64,000 nucleotides of DNA from Photobacterium alginatilyticum (GTDB lineage Bacteria; Pseudomonadota; Gammaproteobacteria; Enterobacterales; Vibrionaceae), in contig NZ_RSEJ01000010.1 of the NCBI RefSeq assembly GCF_009910675.1, positions 82,457-146,456 of the forward strand. The letters run 5' to 3'. The notes below the pieces were generated by a model. The model ran no database searches. It was not told where the DNA came from and worked only from the letters and a program-made list of their open reading frames with translations. Position numbers and translations under genes: made by a program. Positions 19,151-29,478 of this stretch are shown here, in pieces; the stretch's first letter is position 1, and each line of letters begins with the position of its first letter.

Positions 19151-19702
19151 ATTAAAGGCGGAAGAAGAACACAAGCACCAGTTAAGCAAAACGCACATCG
19201 TTTGAATGGTGAAATTCGCGGCGTACGTGAAGTACGTTTAACTGGTCTTGACGGCGAGTCAGTCGGTGTTGTTTCTATTGAAGAAGCAATGAATATTGCT
19301 CATGAAGCTGGAGTAGATCTAGTTGAAATCAGCCCTAATGCCGAGCCACCAGTCTGTCGTGTGATGGACTATGGCAAGTACCTGTTCGAAAAGAGCAAGG
19401 CTGCTAAAGAGCAAAAGAAAAAGCAGAAACAAATCCAGGTTAAGGAAGTTAAATTCCGTCCTGGTACAGACGAAGGCGATTATCAGGTAAAACTGCGCAA
19501 CCTGACTCGCTTTTTAGAAGAGGGCAACAAGGGTAAGGTCACACTGCGTTTCCGCGGTCGTGAAATGGCCCACCAGAGTCTGGGTATTGACCTTCTAAAT
19601 CGTATTAAGGAAGAGCTAGCTGACCTAGCGGTTGTAGAGAGCTTCCCTAATCGAGTTGAAGGTCGTCAAATGACGATGATGCTTGCCCCAAAGAAGAAGT
19701 AA
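19151..19702 (+). CDS. infC: Translation initiation factor IF-3 (AUU start)
   Basis: IF-3 binds the 30S subunit, prevents premature joining of 50S and checks the start codon. The true start is ATT at 19151: reading from there gives I(M)KGGRRTQAP, the conserved N-terminus of enterobacterial IF-3, with GGAGG eight bases upstream (overlapping the thrS end). No ATG, GTG or TTG in this frame would keep these residues; the first conventional start is TTG at 19202, 17 codons in. The 183-residue protein has the N-domain (NGEIR...[11 protein letters not shown]), the lysine-rich linker and the C-domain ending APKKK. As in E. coli, the rare start lets IF-3 repress its own synthesis by rejecting AUU. Confidence 0.96.
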   Translation: MKGGRRTQAPVKQNAHRLNGEIRGVREVRLTGLDGESVGVVSIEEAMNIAHEAGVDLVEISPNAEPPVCRVMDYGKYLFEKSKAAKEQKKKQKQIQVKEVKFRPGTDEGDYQVKLRNLTRFLEEGNKGKVTLRFRGREMAHQSLGIDLLNRIKEELADLAVVESFPNRVEGRQMTMMLAPKKK

Positions 19703-19722
19703 TTACGGCATTCAAGTAGCAC

Positions 19723-19750
19723 AAAGCGCTGCTTAACAGCAGCGCTTTTT
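19723..19750 (+). terminator. Terminator or attenuator between infC and rpmI
   Basis: AAAGCGCTGC and GCAGCGCTTT form a perfect 10-bp stem around TTAACA and run into a T-tract. Because rpmI starts 49 bp further on, it probably lowers read-through rather than ending the operon, unless a promoter lies in the short gap. Confidence 0.85.
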
Positions 19751-19799
19751 GTTCGCCTGATTACTATGTTATTAACTATCAACAATGCGGAGTCTCATC

Positions 19800-19994
19800 A
19801 TGCCTAAGATGAAATCCAACAAAGGTGCTGCTAAGCGTTTCAAGAAAACTGCTGGTGGCTTTAAGTTTAAGCACGCGACTAAGCGTCACATCCTTACTAA
19901 ACGTACTACTAAGAACAAGCGTCAGCTTCGTCCAAATGCGATTCTTCCAGCATGTGAAGTTGCAGCAGTTGCACGTATGCTTCCGTTCGCTTAA
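19800..19994 (+). CDS. rpmI: 50S ribosomal protein L35
   Basis: A 64-residue very basic protein of the large subunit ([17 protein letters not shown]), typical in length. The ATG at 19800 is chosen over an upstream reading at 19785 because L35 begins MPKMK and GGAG lies nine to ten bases before. It is followed by rplT after 41 bp. In E. coli its translation is repressed by L20 and coupled to rplT. Confidence 0.97.
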   Translation: MPKMKSNKGAAKRFKKTAGGFKFKHATKRHILTKRTTKNKRQLRPNAILPACEVAAVARMLPFA

Positions 19995-20035
19995 TAGTTT
20001 TTAGTTTTATATTTTAATTTAGTTAGGAGTCTCCT

Positions 20036-20389
20036 ATGCCTCGCGTAAAACGTGGTGTACAAGCACGTGCACGTCACAAGAAAGTTCTTAAACAAGCTAA
20101 AGGTTACTACGGTGCACGTTCACGTGTTTACCGCGTAGCTTTCCAAGCGGTAACTAAAGCTGGTCAGTACGCTTACCGTGACCGTCGCAACAAGAAACGT
20201 ACTTTCCGTCAACTATGGATTGCACGTATCAACGCTGCTGCTCGTCAAAACGGTATGTCTTACAGCCGCTTCATCAACGGTCTTAAGAAAGCATCTATCG
20301 AGATCGATCGTAAGATCCTTGCTGACATCGCTGTATTCGACAAAGCTACTTTCACAGTACTAGTTGAAAAAGCAAAAGCTGCACTGTAA
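20036..20389 (+). CDS. rplT: 50S ribosomal protein L20
   Basis: A 117-residue basic protein needed for early 50S assembly (binds domain I of 23S rRNA). The start [16 protein letters not shown] and the length are standard. The ribosome site AGGAG is followed at once by CTCCT before the ATG, so it can be masked in a small hairpin. The same GGAGTCTC octamer occurs in front of rpmI. L20 is the known autogenous repressor of rpmI-rplT in enterobacteria. Codon use is strongly biased towards abundant-tRNA codons, as expected for a highly expressed gene. Confidence 0.98.
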   Translation: MPRVKRGVQARARHKKVLKQAKGYYGARSRVYRVAFQAVTKAGQYAYRDRRNKKRTFRQLWIARINAAARQNGMSYSRFINGLKKASIEIDRKILADIAVFDKATFTVLVEKAKAAL

Positions 20390-20409
20390 TTTCAGTCCAG
20401 TTTGATGTG

Positions 20410-20440
20410 AAAAGGAGAGCTTCGGCTCTCCTTTTTTCTT
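20410..20440 (+). terminator. Rho-independent terminator of rplT
   Basis: AAAAGGAGAGC and GCTCTCCTTTT form an 11-bp stem with a UUCG tetraloop, followed by T-rich sequence. It separates the ribosomal cluster from the inserted protease gene. Confidence 0.95.
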
Positions 20441-20488
20441 TTGTGGCTTTCCTATTGTTTCACCTCTCTTCTTCGTGCTGCCTTTAAG

Positions 20489-20512
20489 CTCTACTCTCTA
20501 CTCTCTACTCTC
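20489..20512 (+). repeat. Heptanucleotide tandem repeat
   Basis: CTCTACT repeated three times plus CTC, a short pyrimidine-only tandem tract between the rplT terminator and the protease gene. Such tracts are prone to slippage; no gene depends on its length here as far as can be seen. Confidence 0.7.
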
Positions 20513-20699
20513 GTATTGATGCCTCTCACTCTGATAGGGCAATGAATGTATTTCTGATTGAATAACTGGGATTTCTCTCGAGAATTTTTATAGTTTGCAC
20601 TCCCTATATTTGGAATTTTATAAATATCTGCTTGGTTTTATATGTGATGTAAATATCTGAATTGTTTACTAATTAATCATTAATCAAGAGGACGATAAA

Positions 20700-22019
20700 T
20701 TGAAATCAATAGGGCATGTATCGTTAGCTGCTGCGATGTTGTTTTCTATCCCGGCGGTGGCTGATAACGGGAATACTATTTCTCCAAAGAATGAACCTCG
20801 TATTGTGGGTGGCAAGCCTGCCAATGCGGCAGAGTGGGGGTTCTATACGCAAATTGTGAGTAGATATAGTAACCGTTCCTACTGTGGAGCGAGTTACCTG
20901 GGAGGTGGCTATGTTCTTACGGCGGCCCACTGTGTGGATGGTGATGCTCCGAATCAGATAGCCGTCAAGGTTGGAGGGATGAAATATAATGGAACTGATG
21001 GCCAAAGAGCCAATGTATCTAATATTTATATCCATCCTAACTTCAACTCACGCAATCTGGACAATGATATAGCGGTATTGAAACTCGACCGTATACTCGT
21101 TGGTGCACAGAAGGTTGAGATTGCACAGGGTTCACTGACTCAGTACGCAGGTGTGGGGGACTGGTTAACAGTTGCCGGGCTTGGTCGCACTCAGGAAGGC
21201 GGGAGTTCGCCATCCGTGCTGATGGAGGTTGATGTGCCTTTGGTGTCGGATGCGACATGTCGTACTGCCGGAGGCAGCTATACCAATGTTGGTGCAGTTT
21301 CATTCTGTGCCGGGTTGCCTCAGGGGGGCAAGGATTCCTGTCAGGGTGACAGTGGTGGCCCTATTGTTGTTAATCGCTCTGGAACCATTACCCAGTTAGG
21401 TGTGGTCAGTTGGGGGATCGGGTGTGCAAGGCCGGGCAAATATGGTGTTTATAGTGATATTGCGGCTTTGCGAAACTGGGTAGATGGCGTCATTGCCAGT
21501 CCGTCAGGTAACATTTCTGTCGGGTATACCAAGCAGCAGACGTTAGCCGGATTTAAGGTTGGAGAAATTAAAGCTCATACATTTGAGGTGGCCAATACCG
21601 GTACAACAGGCTTTACAGTCACCAAAGTTGAACTTGGGTACGGGGGAACTGCCCAGCGCCCTGTGATCAGTCGCGATACGTGTTCTGCCAAAACCCTAAG
21701 TGCTAGTCAGGCTTGCTCGGTTGCGGTTGAGTTCGGCGCCTCTGCGGCAGGAACGGCGACGGTTGCCCTGAATTTCTCAACAGATAAGGCAGCGACAGCT
21801 TATACCGCTAACATTAGTGCGGTTGCCACTGATAGTGGGAACCCTGGTACATGCGATGGTGGCTGGGACCCAGTAAAGGTTTACAACACGGGGGACAAGG
21901 TAAAATGGGCCGGTAAAGTGTGGCAAGCGCAGTGGTGGACTCAGGGCGATAACCCGTCTGATTCGGGACCTTGGGGTGTCTGGCAGGAAGTTGGGCTGTC
22001 AAACTGTGGTGCTAAATAA
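20700..22019 (+). CDS. Secreted trypsin-like protease with chitin-binding domain
   Basis: A 439-residue exported serine protease. A signal peptide (residues 1-21) is followed by a short pro-segment ending EPR before IVGG (35-38), so the enzyme is a zymogen cut after Arg34. The trypsin domain (35-265) carries the triad His77 (TAAHC), Asp123 (DNDIAVL) and Ser218 (GDSGGP); Asp212 at the bottom of the specificity pocket predicts cleavage after Arg/Lys. An Ig-like region (about 275-385) links to a C-terminal WDPVKVYNTGDKV...WW type chitin-binding module (about 398-437, CBM5/12). It starts at TTG (20700) with GAGG eight bases before. Related vibrio proteases are type II secretion substrates. It sits between rplT and pheS, where E. 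coli has only pheM. The likely target is protein bound in chitinous or mucus matrices (inference). Confidence 0.93.
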   Translation: MKSIGHVSLAAAMLFSIPAVADNGNTISPKNEPRIVGGKPANAAEWGFYTQIVSRYSNRSYCGASYLGGGYVLTAAHCVDGDAPNQIAVKVGGMKYNGTDGQRANVSNIYIHPNFNSRNLDNDIAVLKLDRILVGAQKVEIAQGSLTQYAGVGDWLTVAGLGRTQEGGSSPSVLMEVDVPLVSDATCRTAGGSYTNVGAVSFCAGLPQGGKDSCQGDSGGPIVVNRSGTITQLGVVSWGIGCARPGKYGVYSDIAALRNWVDGVIASPSGNISVGYTKQQTLAGFKVGEIKAHTFEVANTGTTGFTVTKVELGYGGTAQRPVISRDTCSAKTLSASQACSVAVEFGASAAGTATVALNFSTDKAATAYTANISAVATDSGNPGTCDGGWDPVKVYNTGDKVKWAGKVWQAQWWTQGDNPSDSGPWGVWQEVGLSNCGAK

Positions 22020-22063
22020 GACTTAAGCGAAATTGCTCTTTATTCTCGAAGAGTAAACTTCAA

Positions 22064-22099
22064 GCCGAGTACTGGTTTAATGAAGAGTCAGTGCTCGGC
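22064..22099. terminator. Hairpin between convergent genes
   Basis: GCCGAGTACTG and CAGTGCTCGGC pair over 11 positions (one G-T) around a 14-base loop, between the stop codons of the protease and the acyltransferase. Probably a shared terminator, but T-runs are poor on both sides. Confidence 0.45.
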
Positions 22100-22115
22100 A
22101 ATATAGGCCAGTTTG

Positions 22116-23624
22116 TTAGTAGCTTTCGCTAATTTCTCTCTGTGCTTCAATACGAGGTGAATAAGCTAACCTCTGAATCGCGAGGGTGACTCCTACAGAA
22201 AGAATAATCAGAATACTAAAGGTAACTAACGGACTAGAGAGTACAGCAAGATATGGGTTTATATTCATTTGATAAACCCCCAGCAGCATGTTTAGCAACC
22301 CAGTCATAGAAAGTACTAACCAGTAGCCGGAAACAACGATGGCTACGCCAATATGTTTGTAGGCAGGCACTGCCATTCGTTTACTCCCTGGGGTAAGCCA
22401 GCGAAGAAAAGCATAATAGCTGATGCAGCAGACAATTATAGCTTTGGCGATCGTCATTGGGTTACTGATGTCAAATAAACTGCCGTTCTGCCCGTCTTGC
22501 GCATAGAAGAATAAGAGCCAGAAAGCGCTGAGTACCATTGCTGACTCGCGGTAAGCCCCGAGTACCTGCTTGCCAAAACAGCGTTGGAATAGCTTCCGGA
22601 TTGAAAAGTATAATATCAGATTGATGGTAAAAGCGGCAGGAACAAGCAGTACTTGCAGTGCCAGGTTATTACTCAGTGCGGCGTTAATCTCAGGATTAGA
22701 ATAAGCCCCCATGTGGAAAAACAATGACATTACCGTGATGTTGAGTACGCCGTGATTTAAGTAAATCTCACCACTATGTTCACCGCCCTTTGCAAATAGC
22801 GAAGGTTTGTCTGTTCTTGGCAGCGTCAGTGCCAGGGCAACAAATGATAACGTCACAGGTATTGTCATTAAATAATAGTCGGCAAGGATACCGCCATGGC
22901 CCTTAACCAACCACAAGCCTTCTACGACTGATAGTCCGGAAAAAATCATAACGCCAACCAGGTACACCGGCCATGGCATTTTTTTAAAGAGACTAACGGC
23001 ATTTACTTTGGCCAGCTGATAGCCAAAGGTGACATAGAACAGGCCGAAGAAGAGGGGATCTCGAGAGTTCACAAAGAAGGTATTTGTATCCGGGTTGAAG
23101 AGCTCAAATGGCAATAGAGGTTGGTAGGACTGCCCGCTGAGCCCAACAAGGTGGAGGGCAGAGGCAACTGCAAACAGTATGGAGTCGGCTTTGCATTTGT
23201 TGGCAATGAACTGAATGAATACCGCAATCGTCAAAGCCGGCATGAACCACATAATTTGCGAGCCTAAAGTGCCGTGGTAGAACGCCTCAAAGAACAATGC
23301 CTGGGTAAACTCGGCCGGGTGCCAGAACCTGTAGATTATACCGGTAATAAGGACATAAATCAGGGTCCAGCTAATATACATTCTGATAAGTTTTGCCAGA
23401 TACCGCCATGTGTAGCGGTTGGTATCAGCCATGCTTTGGAAATAATACAGGTAACCTGCGACGGCAAAGAAAAACGGTACGGCGAAACGGGCAATGATAT
23501 TAAGGCTGATGTGAATGGCATTTTCTTCTTCGCCGCCATAAGAATAAAATATTGGGTAATGAATAACGAATATTGCCAACATAGCCAGTAATTTCAGGCT
23601 ATCAAATGCGTGCACTCTTTTCAT
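22116..23624 (-). CDS. Acyltransferase-3 family membrane protein
   Basis: A 502-residue integral membrane protein with about ten to twelve hydrophobic segments. The N-terminus RVHAFDSLKLLAMLAIFVIH and the FFFAVAGYLYY and YIKH-like downstream segments fit the acyltransferase-3 family, in which the His of the first helix (here in VIHYP) is required. Such proteins O-acetylate or succinylate surface sugars, peptidoglycan or glycans made for export. No glycosyltransferase or polysaccharide genes are adjacent, so the acceptor is unknown. It is convergent with the protease and divergent from pheS, and with the protease forms the 3.3-kb block separating rplT from pheS. Confidence 0.82.
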   Translation of the reverse strand: MKRVHAFDSLKLLAMLAIFVIHYPIFYSYGGEEENAIHISLNIIARFAVPFFFAVAGYLYYFQSMADTNRYTWRYLAKLIRMYISWTLIYVLITGIIYRFWHPAEFTQALFFEAFYHGTLGSQIMWFMPALTIAVFIQFIANKCKADSILFAVASALHLVGLSGQSYQPLLPFELFNPDTNTFFVNSRDPLFFGLFYVTFGYQLAKVNAVSLFKKMPWPVYLVGVMIFSGLSVVEGLWLVKGHGGILADYYLMTIPVTLSFVALALTLPRTDKPSLFAKGGEHSGEIYLNHGVLNITVMSLFFHMGAYSNPEINAALSNNLALQVLLVPAAFTINLILYFSIRKLFQRCFGKQVLGAYRESAMVLSAFWLLFFYAQDGQNGSLFDISNPMTIAKAIIVCCISYYAFLRWLTPGSKRMAVPAYKHIGVAIVVSGYWLVLSMTGLLNMLLGVYQMNINPYLAVLSSPLVTFSILIILSVGVTLAIQRLAYSPRIEAQREISESY

Positions 23625-23892
23625 TTAAGCTTTCACTCTACAACTGAATAAGCAAACATGTTCATACTGGGGCATCATTCGTATATTGATAACTATATTC
23701 AAGTACTATCGTAGAGTTACACCTTTTTTCATGGCACCACGCGATTGATTACTTATTTATGAAAGTGTTATACCACTAAGAACCAAAGCGGCATTAATTT
23801 TGTTCAATTCCCTCTTTTTATTGCGATTCAATTTGGATTTAGACGCATGTTTCTTTAGTATGTATCGTTACGCGAATTTATATCTCCCTTAA

Positions 23893-24906
<1,014 letters not shown>

Positions 24907-24924
24907 TCCAGAGGTTCAAACACT

Positions 24925-27312
24925 ATGAAATTCAGCGAATCATGGCTTCGTGAGTGGGTAAACCCTGCGGTTACTACTGACGAGCTTACTCACCAAATTA
25001 CTATGGCTGGCCTGGAGGTAGACGATGTACTACCTGTTGCTGGCTCATTTACCGGCGTTAAAGTGGGTCAGGTTGTCGAGTGTGGTCAGCACCCGGATGC
25101 CGACAAACTACGTGTAACCAAAGTCGATGTTGGTGCAGAAGAGCTTCTGGACATCGTTTGTGGTGCGCCGAACTGTCGTCAGGGCCTGAAGGTTGCAGTT
25201 GCAACTGTGGGCGCTGTGTTGCCGGGTGATTTCAAAATCAAGAAAGCAAAACTGCGTGGCCAGCCGTCTCACGGTATGCTTTGTTCATTCACCGAACTGG
25301 GTATTGACGTAGAATCAGACGGTATCATGGAGCTTGCGGAAGATGCTGTTATCGGTACTGACTTCCGTGAATTCCTGGGCCTTAACGATGTTACCGTTGA
25401 CGTTGATCTGACAGCAAACCGCGCTGACTGTTTCAGCATCCGTGGTCTTGCGCGTGAAGTTGGTGTACTTAACCGCGCTGACGTGGCTGAGCCTCAGTTT
25501 GACGCCGTCGCTCCGTCTATCGATGACACGGTCTCTATTGAAGTTAAAGAGGGCGCAGCGTGTCCACGTTACCTTGGTCGAGTTGTTCGCAACGTCAATG
25601 TAAAAGCTGAAACACCACTTTGGATGCAGGAAAAACTGCGCCGTTGTGGTATCCGCTCAATTGACCCGGTTGTCGATATTACAAACTATGTTCTGCTTGA
25701 GCAGGGCCAGCCAATGCACGCTTTTGATCTTGCTAAGATCAATGGTGGCATTGTGGTTCGTATGGCAGAGCAAGGTGAGAAGCTGACGTTGCTTGACGGC
25801 TCAGAAACGGAGCTAAATGCCGATACGCTGGTTGTTGCCGATCATGACAAGGCACTGGCTATCGCCGGTATCTTCGGTGGCGAACTGTCTGGTGTGATGT
25901 CTGGAACAACAGATATTATGCTGGAGTGTGCTTTCTTCGCACCTGACCATATCCGCGGCCGTGCACGTAGCTATGGTCTGCACACTGATTCTTCTATGCG
26001 TTTTGAGCGTGGTGTGGATTACGCACTGCAGTACAGCGCAATGGAGCGTGCTACTCAGCTGATCGTTGAAATTTGCGGCGGCGAAGTTGCACCGGTTGTG
26101 GCTGTTGAGTCTGAGGCCGATCTTCCTAAGCCAAACACAGTATCACTACGTCGTACTAAGCTGGACAACCTGCTAGGCCACCACATTGCTGATGCTGATG
26201 TGGTTGAGATCCTTGAGCGTCTTGGCCTGACGGTTGAAGCGACTGACGCTGGCTGGACTGCAATTGCACCGACATGGCGTTTCGATATTGCTATTGAGCA
26301 GGACCTGATCGAAGAAGTTGGCCGTATCTACGGTTACGACAACATTCCAAACCAGAACCCTGCTGCAGCACTTAAGATGAACGACCACGTTGAAGCCAAG
26401 CTTCCTCTTAAGCGTGTTCGTAACCTGCTTGTGGATCGTGGTTACCAAGAAGCGATCACTTATAGCTTTGTTGAGCCAGAGCAGCAGAAGCTGATCGTTC
26501 CTGGTGTTGAGCCGCTAGTCCTGCCTTTCCCGATTTCTGCGGACATGTCTGCAATGCGTCTTGGTTTAATCCAAGGCCTGCTTAACACTGTTGTCCATAA
26601 CCAGAAGCGCCAGCAACCACGTGTTCGCCTGTTCGAATACGGCCTGCGTTTCATCCCGTGTGAATCTGCTGAAAATGGTATGCGTCAAGAGCCTATGCTG
26701 GCGGGTGTTATCGCCGGTACGCGTAGCGAAGAGCACTGGGACATCGAAACTAACACTGTTGATTTCTTTGACCTGAAAGGCGATCTGGAAGCTGTTCTTG
26801 AGCTATCTGCAAACGAGAAGGCTTACAGCTTTACAGCGGCTAAGCATCCGGCACTTCATCCTGGCCAGTCGGCAGCAATCGTTGTAGACGGCAAAGAAGT
26901 GGGTGTGATTGGTACGGTTCACCCAGAGCTTGAGCGTAAGTTTGGTTTGAACGGCCGCACTATCGTATTCGAAATCGAGTGGTCTGCGATTGACACTAAA
27001 GTGATCCCTGAAGCGGTTGCACTATCTAAGTTCCCGTCAAACCGTCGTGACATCGCGGTTGTTGTTGATGAAGCAGTTGCTTCAGGCGACATCGTTAACG
27101 CTTGTCTGGAAGCCGGTGGCGAGTTCCTGACTGACGCGAAACTGTTCGACGTTTATGTAGGTAAAGGCGTAGAGGAAGGCAAGAAGAGCCTTGCTATTGC
27201 GCTTTCACTGCAGTCGGTTGAGCGTACGCTGGAAGAAGCTGATATTGCCGGTGCCGTAGAAGGTATCGTTGCAGTACTAGGGGAGCGCTTTGGTGCAAGC
27301 CTGCGTGACTAA
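24925..27312 (+). CDS. pheT: Phenylalanyl-tRNA synthetase, beta subunit
   Basis: The 795-residue beta subunit. Domains in order: EMAP-like tRNA-binding domain (about 40-150), B3/B4 editing domain that clears Tyr-tRNA-Phe (about 210-370), B5 domain (about 400-470), catalytic-like core and the C-terminal anticodon-binding FDX-ACB domain (about 700-795, starting near [16 protein letters not shown]). It shares a transcript with pheS and is closed by a strong terminator, so ihfA downstream needs its own promoter. Confidence 0.98.
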   Translation: MKFSESWLREWVNPAVTTDELTHQITMAGLEVDDVLPVAGSFTGVKVGQVVECGQHPDADKLRVTKVDVGAEELLDIVCGAPNCRQGLKVAVATVGAVLPGDFKIKKAKLRGQPSHGMLCSFTELGIDVESDGIMELAEDAVIGTDFREFLGLNDVTVDVDLTANRADCFSIRGLAREVGVLNRADVAEPQFDAVAPSIDDTVSIEVKEGAACPRYLGRVVRNVNVKAETPLWMQEKLRRCGIRSIDPVVDITNYVLLEQGQPMHAFDLAKINGGIVVRMAEQGEKLTLLDGSETELNADTLVVADHDKALAIAGIFGGELSGVMSGTTDIMLECAFFAPDHIRGRARSYGLHTDSSMRFERGVDYALQYSAMERATQLIVEICGGEVAPVVAVESEADLPKPNTVSLRRTKLDNLLGHHIADADVVEILERLGLTVEATDAGWTAIAPTWRFDIAIEQDLIEEVGRIYGYDNIPNQNPAAALKMNDHVEAKLPLKRVRNLLVDRGYQEAITYSFVEPEQQKLIVPGVEPLVLPFPISADMSAMRLGLIQGLLNTVVHNQKRQQPRVRLFEYGLRFIPCESAENGMRQEPMLAGVIAGTRSEEHWDIETNTVDFFDLKGDLEAVLELSANEKAYSFTAAKHPALHPGQSAAIVVDGKEVGVIGTVHPELERKFGLNGRTIVFEIEWSAIDTKVIPEAVALSKFPSNRRDIAVVVDEAVASGDIVNACLEAGGEFLTDAKLFDVYVGKGVEEGKKSLAIALSLQSVERTLEEADIAGAVEGIVAVLGERFGASLRD

Positions 27313-27370
27313 CTGATTAACAATCTGTCTTAGATCGGCAATTTTTTGTTATTTAAGTCATTGTTTTATG

Positions 27371-27399
27371 AAAGCAGCCGTAAAAGGCTGCTTTTTTTT
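27371..27399 (+). terminator. Rho-independent terminator of pheST
   Basis: AAAGCAGCC and GGCTGCTTT form a 9-bp stem around GTAAAA, followed by a long T-run. Confidence 0.95.
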
Positions 27400-27783
27400 G
27401 ATCTGTATTCAAAAATATCTAACATTCTGATAGATAGCGCTATTTACTGATTCTGGGTCTTATTTTAGAGAGTTATTCGGTATGCCCCTGATTTAACAGG
27501 ACTAATTTTGGGGTTATGTGATCTCTAAGCACAACCGGGTGCATGGAATTAGCCTTTTCTTGCTATTAAAAATCAATTATTTGATGATAACTTTAATTAA
27601 AAAAGTTGGCGGAAATCAGCAAGTTGGCTTAAACTTGTCTCTAGTTGAGGGTGAGCAGTTATTATGCGACATATGGTGCATAGTGATTCGTTGATAAATT
27701 GCTCAGTTCTCACGAAACTAATTCGCAGCAGATATACGGGGTATATCTGTACTCCATTCAACATAGTCTTGAGGGAATGATCT
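27400..27783 (+). promoter_or_regulatory. ihfA upstream region
   Basis: 384 bp without a gene between the pheT terminator and ihfA. It must hold the ihfA promoter. A perfect inverted repeat CAGATATAC-GGG-GTATATCTG lies at 27729-27749, about 35 bp before the start codon, a position suited to an operator or a leader hairpin. E. coli ihfA is repressed by IHF itself; AT-rich candidate IHF sites are frequent here but not specific enough to call. Confidence 0.55.
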
Positions 27784-28080
27784 ATGGCGCTCACAAAAGC
27801 CGATTTGGCTGAGAACCTGTTTGAGAATGTTGGATTAAGCAAACGGGACGCCAAGGATACGGTGGAAGTCTTCTTTGAAGAAATCAGAAAAGCTCTTGAA
27901 AGTGGCGAGCAGGTGAAACTATCAGGTTTTGGTAATTTCGACCTTCGCGACAAGAATGAGCGACCAGGAAGAAATCCTAAAACGGGTGAAGATATTCCTA
28001 TTTCAGCCCGCCGTGTTGTTACTTTCCGCCCAGGTCAAAAACTTAAAGCTCGCGTAGAAAGTATCGAAATCGAAAAATAG
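27784..28080 (+). CDS. ihfA: Integration host factor, alpha subunit
   Basis: A 98-residue DNA-bending protein that pairs with IhfB and bends DNA sharply at specific sites, shaping promoters, recombination and replication. The HU/IHF signature [20 protein letters not shown], including the intercalating proline region, is complete. The order pheS-pheT-ihfA is conserved with E. coli. GAGGG precedes the ATG by 9 bases. Confidence 0.98.
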   Translation: MALTKADLAENLFENVGLSKRDAKDTVEVFFEEIRKALESGEQVKLSGFGNFDLRDKNERPGRNPKTGEDIPISARRVVTFRPGQKLKARVESIEIEK

Positions 28081-28103
28081 TAGCTTTAAGCAAGGTAACA
28101 AAG

Positions 28104-28149
28104 AACCCAAGTGAGATGTGTAGACTCACTTGGGTTTTCTTTTTTTTGG
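28104..28149 (+). terminator. Rho-independent terminator of ihfA
   Basis: AACCCAAGTGAG and CTCACTTGGGTT form a perfect 12-bp stem with a 9-base loop, followed by TTCTTTTTTTT. Confidence 0.95.
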
Positions 28150-28319
28150 GTATATATAACTTTATTCTCTTTTTTGCGATCTTCTGCTGAAACAAGCTGG
28201 TTACAAAGATGTAATCAGCTTGTATATTGGTTTGTGGTGGGTTTCTCTGCGGCTGGTAACAAATAGCCGCAAATGACAAGTGAACTCACCAGTTAACCGT
28301 ATAGACATGGAGGTTGTAA

Positions 28320-29363
28320 ATGGCATTTCTGCAGCAGGTCAAAGATGGGAAGTTTCTTCAGGCTACCCTTGATTTGTCGTTAGCGTTTGAAAGTGGTGAA
28401 TGGACAGTATCATCAGGAGCCCATTGCCAGTTGCTGATGCGTGGTGTACTTCAGGTGACGCCGGCTGACTTAAACGGTAACGAGAAAGATATCGTCCTGT
28501 CGTCAGGGGTTCATGGGGATGAGACCAGCCCGATAGAACTTGTTCAGCAATTGGCAGAAGGAGTGTTGAAAGGAGATATTATTCCGGCTCACCGTCTGCT
28601 ACTGATCATTGCTCATCCAGAAGCGATTAATGCACACACTCGTTTCATCGATGAAAATATGAATCGCTTGTTCAAAGGCTACAACGAAGAACGTAATATC
28701 GACAGTATCACAGCCAACCAGCTGCAACAGGCTGTAAGCCTTTTTTATGCAGGCTCAACAGCAAACACCACAGATCGCTGGCATCTGGATCTTCATTGTG
28801 CCATTCGGGATTCTGAGCACTATACGTTTGCCGTTAGCCCATACAGTGATAAGCCGACACGGAGTAACCGGCTGTTTGCTTTTTTGCAGCATGCCGAAAT
28901 AGAAGCGGCATTACTGTCTAACTCGCCATCACCGACGTTCAGCTGGCACAGTGCCGAGTATTTCGGTGCGCAGGCATTGACGATGGAGCTGGGCAAAGTT
29001 GCGCAGTTTGGGGAAAATGACCTCGAACGTCTCGCGGCTTTCAACGCTGCCATGCTCGCCTTGGTGATCGAACCCGAATTGCCTATGTTGTGGGAAGGCG
29101 ATAAGCTCAGTGTCTACAAGGTGACCCGTACCCTGATGAAACAAACGGATACTTTTTATTTTACCTTTCCGGCAAACCAGGCCAACTTTACCTATTTTGA
29201 GCAGGGCAAACTGCTGGGAGGCGACGAGGGTGTCGAGTACTTCTCCCTGGAAGGCGGGGAGTCCGTGGTATTCCCCAATCCGAATGTTGCGCTTGGACAG
29301 CGTGCGTGCTTGTTGGTCAAGAAAACTGATGTGCATTTCGGTGAACAGGTATCTGTAAAGTAA
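28320..29363 (+). CDS. astE: Succinylglutamate desuccinylase
   Basis: Catalyses the last step of the ammonia-producing arginine succinyltransferase pathway: N2-succinylglutamate to succinate and glutamate. The 347-residue zinc enzyme of the M14-like AstE/AspA fold shows ligands His65 and Glu68 (SGVHGDET) and the third His in HLDLHCAIR, plus the catalytic Glu in TMELGK. GGAGG lies six bases before the ATG. It stands alone between ihfA and btuC, away from the other ast genes; astA is at 58958 in this window and astB, astC and astD are not present. Confidence 0.95.
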   Translation: MAFLQQVKDGKFLQATLDLSLAFESGEWTVSSGAHCQLLMRGVLQVTPADLNGNEKDIVLSSGVHGDETSPIELVQQLAEGVLKGDIIPAHRLLLIIAHPEAINAHTRFIDENMNRLFKGYNEERNIDSITANQLQQAVSLFYAGSTANTTDRWHLDLHCAIRDSEHYTFAVSPYSDKPTRSNRLFAFLQHAEIEAALLSNSPSPTFSWHSAEYFGAQALTMELGKVAQFGENDLERLAAFNAAMLALVIEPELPMLWEGDKLSVYKVTRTLMKQTDTFYFTFPANQANFTYFEQGKLLGGDEGVEYFSLEGGESVVFPNPNVALGQRACLLVKKTDVHFGEQVSVK

Positions 29364-29478
29364 TACTCGCTTATCTACTGAAAATGAAGGTGATTTACAG
29401 AGTATTCTTAAATGGCCTTCTTTTCATTCCCACGGTGAAAAGGTATGGTTAACGCTTCTTTTTTACCGTGTTCGTCCC

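Noticed and set aside
19202-19702. infC starting at TTG 19202
   Set aside because: Would delete 17 conserved N-terminal residues; the ATT at 19151 has the ribosome site and the conserved sequence.
20489-20512. CRISPR-like or phase-variable repeat
   Set aside because: Only three 7-base units, no spacers, and not inside a gene or between promoter boxes that can be recognised.
29364-29478. Cobalamin riboswitch before btuC
   Set aside because: The leader is only about 115 bp and lacks a B12-box-like sequence.
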